A stretch of DNA of 64,000 nt, taken from NCBI GenBank assembly GCA_027924645.1, contig BSBN01000763.1, forward strand, positions 1,302,001 to 1,366,000, read 5' to 3'. Below are positions 1-10,123 of this stretch, in pieces. How positions within the stretch are numbered: the first letter of the stretch is position 1; the number at the start of each line of letters is the position of its first letter. Under the pieces are notes generated by a model, which had not been told where the DNA came from, did not search any database, and worked only from the letters and a program-made list of their open reading frames with translations. This stretch comes from Cunninghamia lanceolata (lineage: Eukaryota; Streptophyta; Pinopsida; Cupressales; Cupressaceae). The translations under genes were made by a program, and so were the position numbers.

Positions 1-467
1 TTTTGTGTGGAGATGACAGTGTGGTAGTGAAGAGGAGAGTGAAAGGCAGAGCAAAAGTATTGATCTTAATGGAATTGATTCAAGCATGGTGAAGATGCTA
101 TTCTCTATTTCATGTATGTGATACTTATTTCTTTGTAGACAGTGTGTCTCTTGTAGGCATTGAGCCTCTTGTGAGCAGTGTGCTCAGGTAGTAAGCCCTA
201 ATTGGCATGTGTCATTTTGTTCTTTCTATTCTTCTAACAGAGAATACATTCTTGGGTTAATCACCCTATGGTTTTTCCCTTAACTAGGTTTTCCACGTCA
301 AAATCTTGGTGTCTTATGTGTTGATGAGTTTCTACTTTTGATTTGAATGCATTATATTTCATGTTTAATATACTGCTAATCAATAAGAGGATTTAAGTGT
401 GTAAATTGGAGAAAGTTTTGCACAACTGATTCACCCCCCCTCTTAGTTGTGTACCCTAAGTCTAACA
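1..467 (+). repeat. E1 5' LTR, 3' portion only
   Basis: This stretch matches 5769-6239 and ends in TCTAACA just before the primer binding site, as an LTR ending in CA should. By comparison with the 3' copy, about 770 bp of this LTR lie left of the window. Confidence 0.9.
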
Positions 468-469
468 AT

Positions 470-481
470 TGGTATCGGAGC
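470..481 (+). other. E1 primer binding site (initiator Met tRNA type)
   Basis: TGGTATCGGAGC lies two bases after the LTR end. It differs at one position from TGGTATCAGAGC, the usual plant copia site for initiator methionine tRNA. Confidence 0.88.
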
Positions 482-880
482 TAAGTTCCTCTAAAAAGAG
501 CTTAACCACTTGAGGAGATTTAGGATGTCATCTTACAAGAAGGATAGTCCAAAGTTTGATGGAACCAACTTTTCTCTTCGGAAAGGTCACATGAAATGTC
601 ACTTGTAGTGTATGGGAATGGCGTACTGGTCCATGGTTACAAAACCGTATGTACTCCACAGGGTGGTCCGACAACCCTAAATGAAATCATAGATGCTGAA
701 AATAATCTGCGGACCAAAGAGGCTCTTCTAAGCACATTATCTGACTCAGAGCTCTCAAATGTTATTGACCTACCAACTGCCTTTGAGATTTGGAATAAAC
801 TAGAACTTTTGTATGAAGGAGACCAGTATGTTAAATGTGCAAGGTTATAGAGTCTAAAAGGGAAATTTGAAAAACTGAAG

Positions 881-1603
881 ATGAGAGATGATGAAAATAT
901 TACCACTTTTATGCCAAGAGTGAATGAGCTGGTTTGTGGAATTAGAAATGCTAGTGGAGTCTTGGATGAAAATGAGATTGTTGGTAAAATTCTCAGATCC
1001 CTTCCTTCTTACAAAATCAAGGCTGCTGCCTTTGAAGAATTCAAAGCCCATACAACTGTCACAAGAGATCAATTGGCTGGGAAATTGGCTACATTTGAAA
1101 TGACAGAGTTTGGAGATGACCCTCCCAAGACTGAATCTGCATTCAAAGCCAAGGCCTCTGTTAAAGGTAAACAAAGGCTTGATCCAGGAGAGAATTCTTC
1201 AAGGAAATTGTCATGGTATGAAAAAGCAAGAAAAGATCTGGAAGAAGAAGTAGAAACTGCTCAACTTGAAGCCCTTATTGCAAAAAGGTTGCCAAGAGGA
1301 TCCAGTAAGTATGAAGGAAAATTACCTTTTAAGTGTTTTAACTGCAATAAGATTGGTCATTTTGCCTCAAGGTGTCCACAAAGATTTTCAAGGCAAAATC
1401 CTAACAAGCCAAGGTTTCAAAAGAACTGTTACTATGCACATGAAGATGATGATAATGAAGGAGTAACATATGATGAATTAGAGATAGGAAACAAATCCAA
1501 AAATGAATGGGTTTTCATTGCCATCAAGGAAGAAGATCCAATGTCCTCTATATCTATCAATCTTAAGACTATGGAAAAAGCTCTAGCTGCCCAAATTGAA
1601 TAG
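881..1603 (+). pseudogene. E1 gag C-terminal segment with zinc knuckle
   Basis: This is a 240-codon open stretch in the same frame as the rest of the polyprotein. It holds the second half of the copia gag core, with NELVCGIRNASG and the ILRSLP motif. A basic linker and one CX2CX4HX4C knuckle, CFNCNKIGHFASRC, follow. It is bounded by TAG at 848, where a conserved glutamine is expected, and by TAG at 1601 just before the protease motif. In an intact element this would be the nucleocapsid-like part that binds genomic RNA. Confidence 0.85.
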
Positions 1604-2236
1604 AAGGATGATTGGGTCATTGACAGTGGATGCTCTCACCATATGACAGGTGACAAAAATAAGTTTGTAGATTTGGAAAGGTATGAAGGAGGAGTGGTAA
1701 AGTTTGGTGACAATTCTGCTGGTAGAATCAAAGGAAGAGGAACTATTTTTTTTGATGGAAGAAACAAAACTGGTAATGTACTATATGTTGAAGGTTTGAA
1801 GCACAATCTTCTCAGTGTTGGATAGTTGCTGGACAAAGGCTATGATCTCTGATTCAAGGATTGAAAATGCAAAATCTTTGAAAGTTCTGAAACAGAAATT
1901 GCATCCGGTACTCAAACTAAAGGTAATATCTTCCACTTGGTTGGTACTGGTAAAAGCTACTTATTTGTTTAAGTTGATCAGAGTTGGTTATGGCATAGAA
2001 GGATGTGTCATGTGAATTTTGATAATATTACCAAGATAAGCAATACTTAGGCTATAAGAGATCTTCTAAAATTGGTGAAACCTACTAACAACTTGTGCAA
2101 GGAATGTCAGTTGGGTAAGCTAAGCAGAGTCACATTCAAAAGCAAGGAACTGTCTTCTACCAGATTATTGGACTTAGTTTAGATTGATCGTTGTGGTCCA
2201 GCAAGAATCAGGAGTATTCAAGGTGATAGATACTTC

Positions 2237-2935
2237 ATGCTGCTAATTGATGACTATTCCTGGATGATGTGGGTAACCTTTCTAAAGGAGAAATTAGAAG
2301 CTCTTGAGAAATTCAAAATATTCAAGGCTATGGTAGAGAATGAAACAAGATTAAAGTTAAAATGTCCAAGGTCTGATAGAGGTGGAGAATTCACAACTGG
2401 TGATTTCATAGAGTTCTGTGAGAAACATGGAATTAAGAGATAGTTGTTTGCTCCTAGGACTCCACAACAGAATGGAGTAGTGGAGAGAAAGAACCGGACC
2501 ATCTAGGAAACATCTAGGACCATGATGATGGAAGCAAATGTTCCTAAGATCTATTGGAGAGAAGCTGTCAGCACTGCCGTCTATACTCTCAATCGAGTTC
2601 AAATCAGAAGTAATACCGGTAAGACCCCTTATGAACTTTGGTTTGGCATTACTCCTACTGTAAGATACTTCAAATTCTTTGGTAGCAAATGTTACATCAA
2701 AAGAGATGAAGATCTAGGCAAGTTTGATGCTAGAAGTGATGAAGGAATATTCTTGGGTTACTCTACTCAAAGAAAAGCATACTGGTGTTATAACAAGAGA
2801 CTAAGAAAGATGATAGAAAGTACAAATGTGAAGGTTGATGAGGGTATAGAGAAACCCTCAAGGTTTTATGAATATGATGAAGATGATCAGAATGGTGTTC
2901 TGGTTCAAGGAGTTCAATCCACCTCTGAAAGTTAG
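2237..2935 (+). pseudogene. E1 integrase core, interrupted
   Basis: The core reads LLIDDYSWMMWV (first catalytic Asp region), then CPRSDRGGEFT (second Asp), then TPQQNGVVERKN with the catalytic Glu. All three acidic residues of a copia DDE integrase are therefore present. Stops at 2441 and 2504 lie between the second Asp and the next domain, and another lies at 2933. The C-terminal part has the copia GKTPYELWFG and EGIFLGYS motifs (about 2620-2760). Confidence 0.88.
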
Positions 2936-3001
2936 ATTCAAACTGATCCGGTAAATCAGGAAGAAGCGATAGGTCTGAATGAGCCTGATCAAGAAGCAGA
3001 A

Positions 3002-4561
3002 GTGCAAGAAACTCCCAAAGTTCCAAGGTATGTAAGACTGAACCACTCTAAAGATCAGATCATAGGTGACAAAAGCAAAGGTGTGCAAACTAGAAGGAAA
3101 ATTGCTCAAAATTTAGATGAATATTGTCTGATTTCAAAGATTGAACCTAAGACAATAAATGAAGCCTGCAATGATGAAAATTGGACCAAAGCAATGGAGG
3201 AAGAGTTGTTGCAAATTGATAAAAATCACACTTGGGATCTTGTTCCTAGACCTAGAAACAAGAATGTGATTGGAACCAAATGGGTTTTCCAGAACAAACT
3301 AAATGAAGTTGGTGAAGTAATCAGAAATAAAGCCAGATTGGTTTGCAAGGGCTACTCTCAAATAGAAGGAATTGATTTTGAAGAAACTTTTGCTCCGGTG
3401 GCAAGAATTGAAGTAGTCAGATTATTTCTTGCCTTTGCTGCCTTCAAGAATTTTAAGGTATATCAGATGGATGTCAAGTCTACCTTTCTAAATGGTGACT
3501 TGGAAGAAGAAGTGTATATAGAGCAACCGGATGGATTTCAGTTGTCTGATAATGCTGATATGGTTTGCAAGTTGAAGAAGGCACTATATGGATTAAAGCA
3601 AGCCCCAAGAGCATGGTATGAAAGATTGGATAAACATCTTTTAAAGATTGGTTTCAACAAAGGTACTGCCGACAGTAACTTATATTTCAAAATTGATCAT
3701 GAAAACATCTTGATTGTTGAAGTATTTGTTGATGATATCATCTTTGGAGGAAGAGATAGTATGTGTAAAGCTTTTGCAAATAAAATGAAAAGTGAATTTG
3801 AGATGTCTATACTTAGTGAAATGAATTTCTTCTTAGGTCTACAAATTACTCAAACAAAGAAAGGAATCTTCATTTCTCAGACCAAATATGTGAAAGAATT
3901 GTTGAAAAATTTTGGGATGGAAGATTCAAAGCCAATGAATACTCCCATGGCAATTGGATGTAAGTTGAGAAAAGATGATGACTCTCCTAAGGTATACCAG
4001 ACAAAGTACAGATCAATGATTGGAGGATTGTTGTATCTCACTCAAACTAGACCAGATATTATGCAAGCTATTGGTCTTGTTGCTAGATTCCAAGCTGATC
4101 CTAGAGAATCCCATGTCATGGCAATCAAGAGGTTTTTTAGATATCTAAAAGGGATGGTTGAGTATGGTCTATGGTATCCTAGAGATCATGATTTCTCTCT
4201 TCATGCATATACAGATGCTGATTGGGCAAGAGATGTGGATGACCGGAAGAGTACTAGTGGTGGAGCATTCTTTTTGGGGAAGAGATTGGTCTCTTGGCTA
4301 AGCAAGAAACAAGAGGCAATATCTCTGTCTACAACTGAAGCAAAATATATTGCAGCAGTAGGTAGTTGCACTCAAGTTTTGTGGATGAAGCAAATGCTAG
4401 GAGATATCAAAGTGGAGTATGAGGAACCTATCACAATCTTCTGTGATAATTCAAGTGCTATAAGTATATCTAAGAATCTGGTGTTGCATTCAAAGAATAA
4501 GCATATATCTATGAAGTTTCACTTTCTGAGAGAGCAAGTGAACAAGAATGAAGTCAAATAG
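3002..4561 (+). pseudogene. E1 reverse transcriptase and RNase H, longest open part
   Basis: This 519-codon stretch is uninterrupted. RT motifs are [66 protein letters not shown] and the catalytic FVDD at about 3725. RNase H motifs are [19 protein letters not shown] and [10 protein letters not shown], ending with the copia C-terminal LREQV motif. A TAG at 4559 separates it from the final VSSKDQIADIFTKPL motif. As copia RT-RNase H it would copy the element RNA in cytoplasmic particles. It is preserved only as a fragment of a dead polyprotein. Confidence 0.92.
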
Positions 4562-4990
4562 GAGTTTGTGTCATCCAAGGATCAGATTGCAGATATCTTT
4601 ACTAAACCTCTACCTAAGGACTCTTTTAAGTATCTCAGGTAGAAGTTAGGGGTTATTGCCCCTCCGGTGATGAACTAAGGTGCACTAATGTGCATCAGTC
4701 CAGTGGGTATCACAGTCACATCTTGTGATCCGGATTGATGTTGGGGAGCTGCTACTCAGAGGGAGCAGCAGGTATGATTTTGAAGTGGTGAAATTGCAAG
4801 TATATGCCCTTTGCCTTTGATGTCAAAGGGGGAGAGAAGACATGTGAAAAACAAGTGGTTGCTAATCAAAGGGGGAGCAATAAAGGGAGAGAAGACATGT
4901 GAATGATTGTTGTTGATAGGGGGAGTTGTGACAGTAAGGAGAAGTTCTTGTCTTGATGGTTTTTCACATCATATGTTGCCATCAATGACA

Positions 4991-5001
4991 AAGGGAGAGA
5001 T
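4991..5001 (+). other. E1 polypurine tract
   Basis: AAGGGAGAGA directly precedes the point where the 3' LTR appears to start. Similar runs (AAAGGGGGAG) occur upstream at about 4825 and 4868, so the exact tract used is uncertain. Confidence 0.5.
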
Positions 5002-6239
5002 TTTTGCAAGTATGGGCCTAACCGGTGTTGTCATTGATGTCAACATACTCCTGTTGCATTAATGATAAGGTTTGGATGAGCCGTGAGCTACAGATATTGA
5101 GAAAATTAGTCTCAATCAGGAACAATGATGACTATAAGACAAAAGTCTAAGATAGGATGATGTTCAGAGGATGTGGATTAAAGGGTTTGTAGATATGTGT
5201 ATGTAGGTGATCCAGTAGAGATTTCAGAGGTCCACATGAAGATATGAAGAAGATGTGGTCGCTAAAGTAAAACTAGTTTCAGTAGGTGTTCAGAGGTGAT
5301 AGTGTGTAACAAGAAAGGTCCGGTGAGATCCGGAAATGAAGTTTCCTGTTCTATGGATTTAAGGGAGTTCTGAGGAAGTCTTTGTGGTGTATCAACTCTA
5401 TTGGTGCATGGTTTGAAGGTCCGCAAGTAGCTATTCCTTTGTGACAGTTATGATAGACTGTGTTCTTAAGGTTTCGGATGAAGCAGAGAAGGATTTCAGT
5501 AAGAAGAAGAAGTGTGGATGTTCTTGGTGATTTAGGCAAGCTTGTGGAGGTCTTTGGATTGTGTCCAGTTTGTGTTGGTGGTCTGCATTGAAGTTGAAGC
5601 TCACAATTGAAGAGTAACTTCTGTATGATGGTGTTCTTCTTGAGATAGGCTGACCGGATGAGTTATGCATTTGTTGGATGATCTTATGAATGTTTGCTGA
5701 CTTAGATAATCATTCCTAAGTTGATGCCTTGTATAAATAAGGGATTGCGAAGTTAGTTTGAATTAGCCTTTTTGTGTGGAGACAAGAGTGTGGTAGTGAA
5801 GAGAAGAGTGAAAGGCAGAGCAGAAGTATTGAGCTTAATGGAACTGATTCAAGCATGGTGAAGATGCTATTCTCCAGTTCATGCATGTGATACTTATTTC
5901 TTTGTAGACAGTGTGTCTCTTGAAGGCATTGAGCCTCTTGTGAGCAGTGTGCTCAGGTAGTGAGCCCTAATTGGCATGTGCCATTTTGTTCTTTCTATTC
6001 TTCTAATAGAGAATACATTCTTAGGTTAATCACCCCATGGTTTTTCCCTTAACCGGGTTTTCCGCGTCAAAATCTTGGTGTCTTATGTGTTGATGAGTTT
6101 CTGCTTTTGATTTGAATGCATTATGTTTCATGTTTAATATACTGCTAATCACTAAGAGGATTTAAGTGTGTAAATTGGAGAAAGTTTTGCACAACTGATT
6201 CACCCCCCTCCCTCTCAGTTGTGTGCCCTAAGTCTAACA
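5002..6239 (+). repeat. E1 3' LTR
   Basis: The right end is firm: AGTCTAACA ends at 6239, matching the end of the 5' LTR. The left end near 5002 is inferred from the polypurine tract, because the matching part of the 5' LTR is outside the window. Its length would be about 1.24 kb. Confidence 0.75.
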
Positions 6240-6458
6240 CATGTGTGGTACCTATGGTACTAGTACCCAAGAAGGATGGTGAGTGGAGAATGTGAACAAA
6301 TTCTAGAGTAATAAATAAAATCACTATAAAACATAGATTCCCATTGCCAAGAATGGATGAGATAATGGACTATTTGAGTAGGGAAAAGTATTTCACCAAG
6401 ATTGATTTAAAGAGCACCTATCACTAGGTCAAAATTAGAGAAGGGGATGAGTGGAAAC
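6240..6458 (+). pseudogene. E2 reverse transcriptase, N-terminal fragment
   Basis: This reads as gypsy [33 protein letters not shown], then [12 protein letters not shown] and the EGDEWK motif. Stops occur where E7 has sense codons, for example TGA in place of a Cys codon near 6295 and TAG near 6426. The left boundary is the end of the E1 LTR and the right boundary is the insertion point of E3. The same domain continues at 23176. Confidence 0.88.
6454..6458. repeat. Target site duplication of E3, left copy
   Basis: GAAAC here is repeated exactly at 23176-23180 on the far side of E3. It duplicates bases of the E2 RT coding sequence. Confidence 0.9.
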
Positions 6459-7497
6459 TGTGAGGGTAAAATAGTGCATCAATCAAATGAATAACAGATG
6501 ACCCAAACATCAACAGAATAGAGAAACAAAGAAGATTCAAATGAACACAACAATGAACAAACACAGCAAACCTTTTCCGTTTCGAAACTTCTGTTGTTTG
6601 CCTATCACGAATCGTCCTTTCAAAGATGAGATGAGCCCTCAGAGAGTGCAATCTTTTAAAGCTGTTGGAGGAAGTCGATGGTGAATGGCTATGGTGTGAT
6701 ATGCAATGAAGGTGAGCTCCAATGCAACAATGGTGATCTCAAGCTTGTAGATGACAAATGGGTGCCAAAGGCGCGCTGGTGATATTTCTGCAGAGTAACG
6801 ATGTCAAAAGCCTGGATGATTAGAATGAAGGGATGAAGCTTCATTTATAGACTCGGAGGAATAAGAATCAATGGTTGAGAGAAGATATGAAGATCAACGG
6901 TTGAGGATGGTTGAGGAATGTGCAACCAGTGGAAATGTGACAAGTGTCCCAGCTCCATCATGAAAGGTGGGATGTGACAAAACTAATTGGAGAGTTAACT
7001 CCATTGAATGGTCTGTTAACAGAATTGATTGATCAGTTAGAAGAGTGGATTGTGGAACTGACTGGGTTGATTGAGGATTTGACTCAACTGACAGGTTAGT
7101 TAACAGATTTGATTGATTGGTTAACTGACCTCCGATTGGAGAAGAAATAGGCCATGTGGGTGAGGGAAAATAAGATAATTAAATATTAAATATATTTAAT
7201 TACATGTGCAACCTGATGAGGTGGACAAGGTGAGGTGGAAAGGTGAGGTGGAAAGGTGAGGTGGAATTTTGAATTTAGAACTTTAGGATAGAGGAAATAG
7301 GATTAATTAAATAATTTATGATTATTTAATTGTGAAGGACAAATAGAAGAATTTTAATTAAATAAATTGAATTTATTTAATTATGGAACAGTGAATCGAT
7401 TAAATAAATTTAGAATATTTATTTAATTAATAGAAGAATGGAATAAATATTTAGAATATTTATTTAGGATGATTTGTGTCATTTTTAGGCGTATACA
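6459..7497 (-). repeat. E3 3' LTR
   Basis: It is 1039 bp and aligns without gaps to 22137-23175. It starts TGTGAGGG and ends GTATACA. I see six substitutions between the copies. It contains three copies of a GGTGAGGTGGAAA-like unit near 7235-7265 and an AT-rich stretch of TTAATTAAATAA-like motifs near 7300-7480. Confidence 0.95.
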
Positions 7498-7511
7498 TTT
7501 TGCCCCTCTTT
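7498..7511 (-). other. E3 polypurine tract
   Basis: Read on the minus strand it is AAAGAGGGGCAAAA, directly upstream of the 3' LTR in the element's own direction. Confidence 0.75.
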
Positions 7512-7800
7512 GATGCAATGCAGTTTACAGCGTTGCCTCAAAGAAATTGATAGTCTGAATGATGATACATGCCCCAGTTTGCCCCTGGTATAGGTTAAAT
7601 GACGATAGGATGCCCCCTCGAGAGATTGGACGGGAAAAACGGCGAAAGTTTTGGAGACGGACGATCTCACAACGAGGAAGGGGTTAGGATAGGTTGGAGG
7701 AAAAGGGACGCGGTCAGGGATGCGGGAAGAAAACGGGAGGAAAAATGGATACGGGAAGTGGTCCACAGTCATCACCTAGCCAGAATTAGGGTTTGGAGGC

Positions 7801-7809
7801 TATAAATAG
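7801..7809 (+). promoter_or_regulatory. TATA box for the antisense gene in E3
   Basis: TATAAATAG lies 92 bases upstream of a good-context ATG (GCATGGCG at 7891) on the strand opposite to gag-pol. A start site about 30 bases downstream would give a leader of about 60 bases. This is inference from position and motif; there are no transcript data. Confidence 0.5.
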
Positions 7810-8076
7810 GAGCTGGGTCCACAAGAATAGTCATTTGCACACTTGGTTGATCTGGATTGGAGAAAGAGAGCTCAGAGCAAACTTAGAGTAGCATGGCGGC
7901 CAGAGCAGCAGACATTCCACGCGAGGAGCACCGATTCGAGCGAGTCTGACGATTCGGGCGGGCAGCAGAGGTAGGACCCCCAGTATGTGCTTCGAAAAAA
8001 ATCTCCTAGGGTCGAGTTTAGGTGTCATAAATGCCCGTAGAAAATAGGTGAAATGAATGCGCCGAAACGCAGAACG

Positions 8077-8438
8077 GCGCATATGCCTCGCGAAGCTGCG
8101 CTTTTGTGATTTCGCGGCGCATATGCCTGTTTCGGCAGTGCATGTGTGAAAGCTGCGCATTTGTGCAGTTTGGCGGCGCTTTCGTAATTGGGCGGCGCTT
8201 TGGTATTTTTGCCGCGCATGCGTGAAATGTAGTAGCGCATTTGTTAAAGTCGCGCATATGTGGATTCTTGCGGCGCATCTGTATTTTAGCAGCGCATACG
8301 TGGATTTCTACGGCGCATGCGTTAGAACGGCGCATATGTGCCCTGTAGCGGCGCATATGCATTTTTGCGGCACATATGTTGATTTTTGCGGTGCATATAC
8401 CAGAAATGGTGCATTTACCACCTGTAGTGGCGCATTTG
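8077..8438 (+). repeat. Array A: 19 GCGCAT-type anchors in the intron of the antisense gene
   Basis: Nineteen copies of a nine-base anchor, consensus GCGCATATG with variation, occur from 8077 to 8430. Start-to-start distances in order are 21,19,21,17,21,19,19,21,17,21,19,21,17,21,19,21,18,21. The spacers differ in sequence, so this is not a simple tandem repeat. The anchor reads in the sense direction of the PMD gene. Confidence 0.85.
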
Positions 8439-8623
8439 CTTGGGATGGCAAATTACTTAGCCAAATTGATTCGATTAGCATCCTGTTTGATGCAGGAATC
8501 GATGAGCTATCTCCGAGATTGCAGGAATCTAGTCAAGAGATGTAGTGTGCTGTTTTGATCAATTTGAAATGCTAAGTTTAGTTGATATAGTTCAATAGAT
8601 ATGTTGAGTATGGTATATGCAGC

Positions 8624-10036
8624 TTGAGACTGACGCCTTGCATTGTGTGTTTGCAGGAGGAGATACGAGAGACTCTGCAGTCGAGGGAGACGTTCCCTAT
8701 GCCTTTATTGCAGAGATACATGCTGACGGAGGCTGACAGAGTGGCGCTTGGTGCCATGGGATTAGATTATGTTTGCTTTATGCCCGAGGTGCGGGTGAAC
8801 CGAGGACTGTTGACAGCTGCCGTGGAGAGATTCCACAGCGAGGATGGGACCTTCCACTTCCCTACTGGAGAGATGACTGTGACGCTGGAGGACGTCTATA
8901 GGATACTGCACTTGCCCGTGGTAGGCGAGTTGGTGGAGTACGACGCACAGCGGGACGTGGGACTCGCCGAGTGTCAGCGAGTATTTGACGATCCCGAGCT
9001 GGTGGGACAGGTCATCCCTTGGCAGGATATCTATGACTGCTACGACTACTTCCCTGGGATTGTGGCCGGACTGATTATGGGCGTGGTATGCCCGGATAGG
9101 AGATCGCACGGGTTCCCCATTGGATGGGGCAGGATCATGGAGCGGATGCTGACTGAGGGCACTCGATATGCGTGGGGACCTTGCGTGCTAGCCCACTTAT
9201 ACCATGACATGCATCAGGTGGTGTACCACCGCAGCACGAGTCTATCGGCTGGGGTGTTGCTGTTACAGTTCTGGCTGTGGGAGCACATAGCGGTGACCAG
9301 GCTGATATGCGTCTTTGCCAGGCAGAGGGGAGAGCCGTACAGCTATGGCTATGCAGGAGTGATTTCCCAGCACAGGCTGGGGAAGCTGGAGTACTGGTGG
9401 CATAGGTTGGATGGGATAGATGTGGTCGTCTGGCGACCATATCTGGACTGCAAGCCTTGGGATGATGAGGGAGATGAGCTGCCCTTTTGCTTTCAGACCA
9501 GGTGGTTGATAGGCCGGACACGGCACATCTTGGAGAGGCAGACGGTGGGCCGAGTACTGAGACAGTTCGGCAGGAGACAGGGCATGCCGCAGGGACAGGC
9601 CATGTTTGCACGGACACATGCAGAGAGGGTCCGGTGGGGGCCGATGGCTTCTTATGAGGAGGCTCTGGCAGAGTTCCAGCAGTTGCCTTATGTGGCATGG
9701 GACATGAGGCGAGAGATTACAGATGCGGGGGTCACACAGGAGTATGAGGATTGGATTACTGCACATCCATTCCTGAGATATTCAGGACCTGGCATGCTGG
9801 TGCCTCGTATTGACGAGGCGGACTCAGAGGAGGAGGGAGAGGCTGGCCCAGGGCGGAGGGCCGCTAGAGGAGGGCGAGGACAGGGTGGCCGAGCTGCAGA
9901 GAGGCCGAGGCAGCGGAGGAGGATAGATCGGGCCGGGCAGGCAGTGCCAAGACAGGGAGAGGGACAGCAGCAGGTACAGATGCCACCACCCCAGCAGGTA
10001 CCACAGCAGCAGGTGCCGCAGCAGCAGGTGCCCTAG
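8624..10036 (+). CDS. PMD protein, main open segment (470 codons)
   Basis: This is the uninterrupted reading frame of the antisense gene, from an ATG at 8624 to TAG at 10034. The first eleven codons (8624-8656) probably belong to the intron, because TTTGCAG at 8650-8656 is a good 3' splice site and the PMD-like sequence starts after it. It covers the whole PMD, the basic RG-rich region and the start of the Gln-rich region. If translation began at 8624 without splicing, a protein of about 470 residues lacking the coiled coil would result. No membrane segment or signal peptide is apparent. Confidence 0.75.
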   Translation: MRLTPCIVCLQEEIRETLQSRETFPMPLLQRYMLTEADRVALGAMGLDYVCFMPEVRVNRGLLTAAVERFHSEDGTFHFPTGEMTVTLEDVYRILHLPVVGELVEYDAQRDVGLAECQRVFDDPELVGQVIPWQDIYDCYDYFPGIVAGLIMGVVCPDRRSHGFPIGWGRIMERMLTEGTRYAWGPCVLAHLYHDMHQVVYHRSTSLSAGVLLLQFWLWEHIAVTRLICVFARQRGEPYSYGYAGVISQHRLGKLEYWWHRLDGIDVVVWRPYLDCKPWDDEGDELPFCFQTRWLIGRTRHILERQTVGRVLRQFGRRQGMPQGQAMFARTHAERVRWGPMASYEEALAEFQQLPYVAWDMRREITDAGVTQEYEDWITAHPFLRYSGPGMLVPRIDEADSEEEGEAGPGRRAARGGRGQGGRAAERPRQRRRIDRAGQAVPRQGEGQQQVQMPPPQQVPQQQVPQQQVP

Positions 10037-10123
10037 CAGCAGGGGCTAGGACAGGTAGAGGCAGCACAGGGGCCGGTGCAGGGTGAGGCACATGAGAGGA
10101 CCATAGCCAGCCTGAGAGGATAG

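Larger units (their letters stand above)
525..4678 (+). pseudogene. E1 copia gag-pol polyprotein, disrupted
   Basis: The frame opens at the ATG at 525 with a copia gag start (MSSYKKDSPKFDGTNFS). A stop occurs at 606 and a frameshift near 645-655. From 596 to the terminal TAA at 4676 everything stays in one frame, broken only by stops, among them 848, 1601, 1823, 2441, 2504, 2933, 4559 and 4640. Domains in order: gag; zinc knuckle CFNCNKIGHFASRC (about 1335-1375); protease DSGCSHHMTGD (about 1621-1653); integrase zinc finger (LWHRRMCH ... CKECQLGK, about 1990-2115); integrase core; RT; RNase H. Most stops fit CAG to TAG by comparison with conserved copia motifs. It cannot make a full protein. 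Confidence 0.92.
1..6239 (+). mobile_element. E1: Ty1/copia LTR retrotransposon, 5' end cut by window edge
   Basis: Bases 1-467 repeat at 5769-6239 as the ends of two direct LTRs. A primer binding site follows the first copy and a polypurine tract precedes the second. Between them lies one copia polyprotein in the order gag, protease, integrase, RT, RNase H, which is the Ty1/copia order. I count roughly 27 differences over the 467 shared LTR bases (about 6%), so this is not a recent insertion. The coding frame carries about a dozen stops. Gypsy RT sequence resumes directly at 6240, so E1 sits inside chromovirus E2. Its left target duplication lies outside the window. Confidence 0.93.

Noticed and set aside
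470..481. Host tRNA gene at the primer sites
   Set aside because: Only the short primer-pairing segment is present, with no cloverleaf.
8077..8438. Array A as a CRISPR array
   Set aside because: Anchors are only nine bases, spacers 8-12 bases, with no Cas genes and a plant context.
8018..8545. Open frames on both strands over array A (for example 8362-8018 minus and 8222-8545 plus)
   Set aside because: Both strands and more than one frame are open at once, as expected of the repeat. Spacings of 17, 19 and 21 bp do not preserve frame.
10034..10036. Programmed readthrough of TAG in the PMD gene
   Set aside because: The following CAG CAG does not match the CARYYA context of known leaky stops, and C-to-T decay explains this stop and the others in E3.
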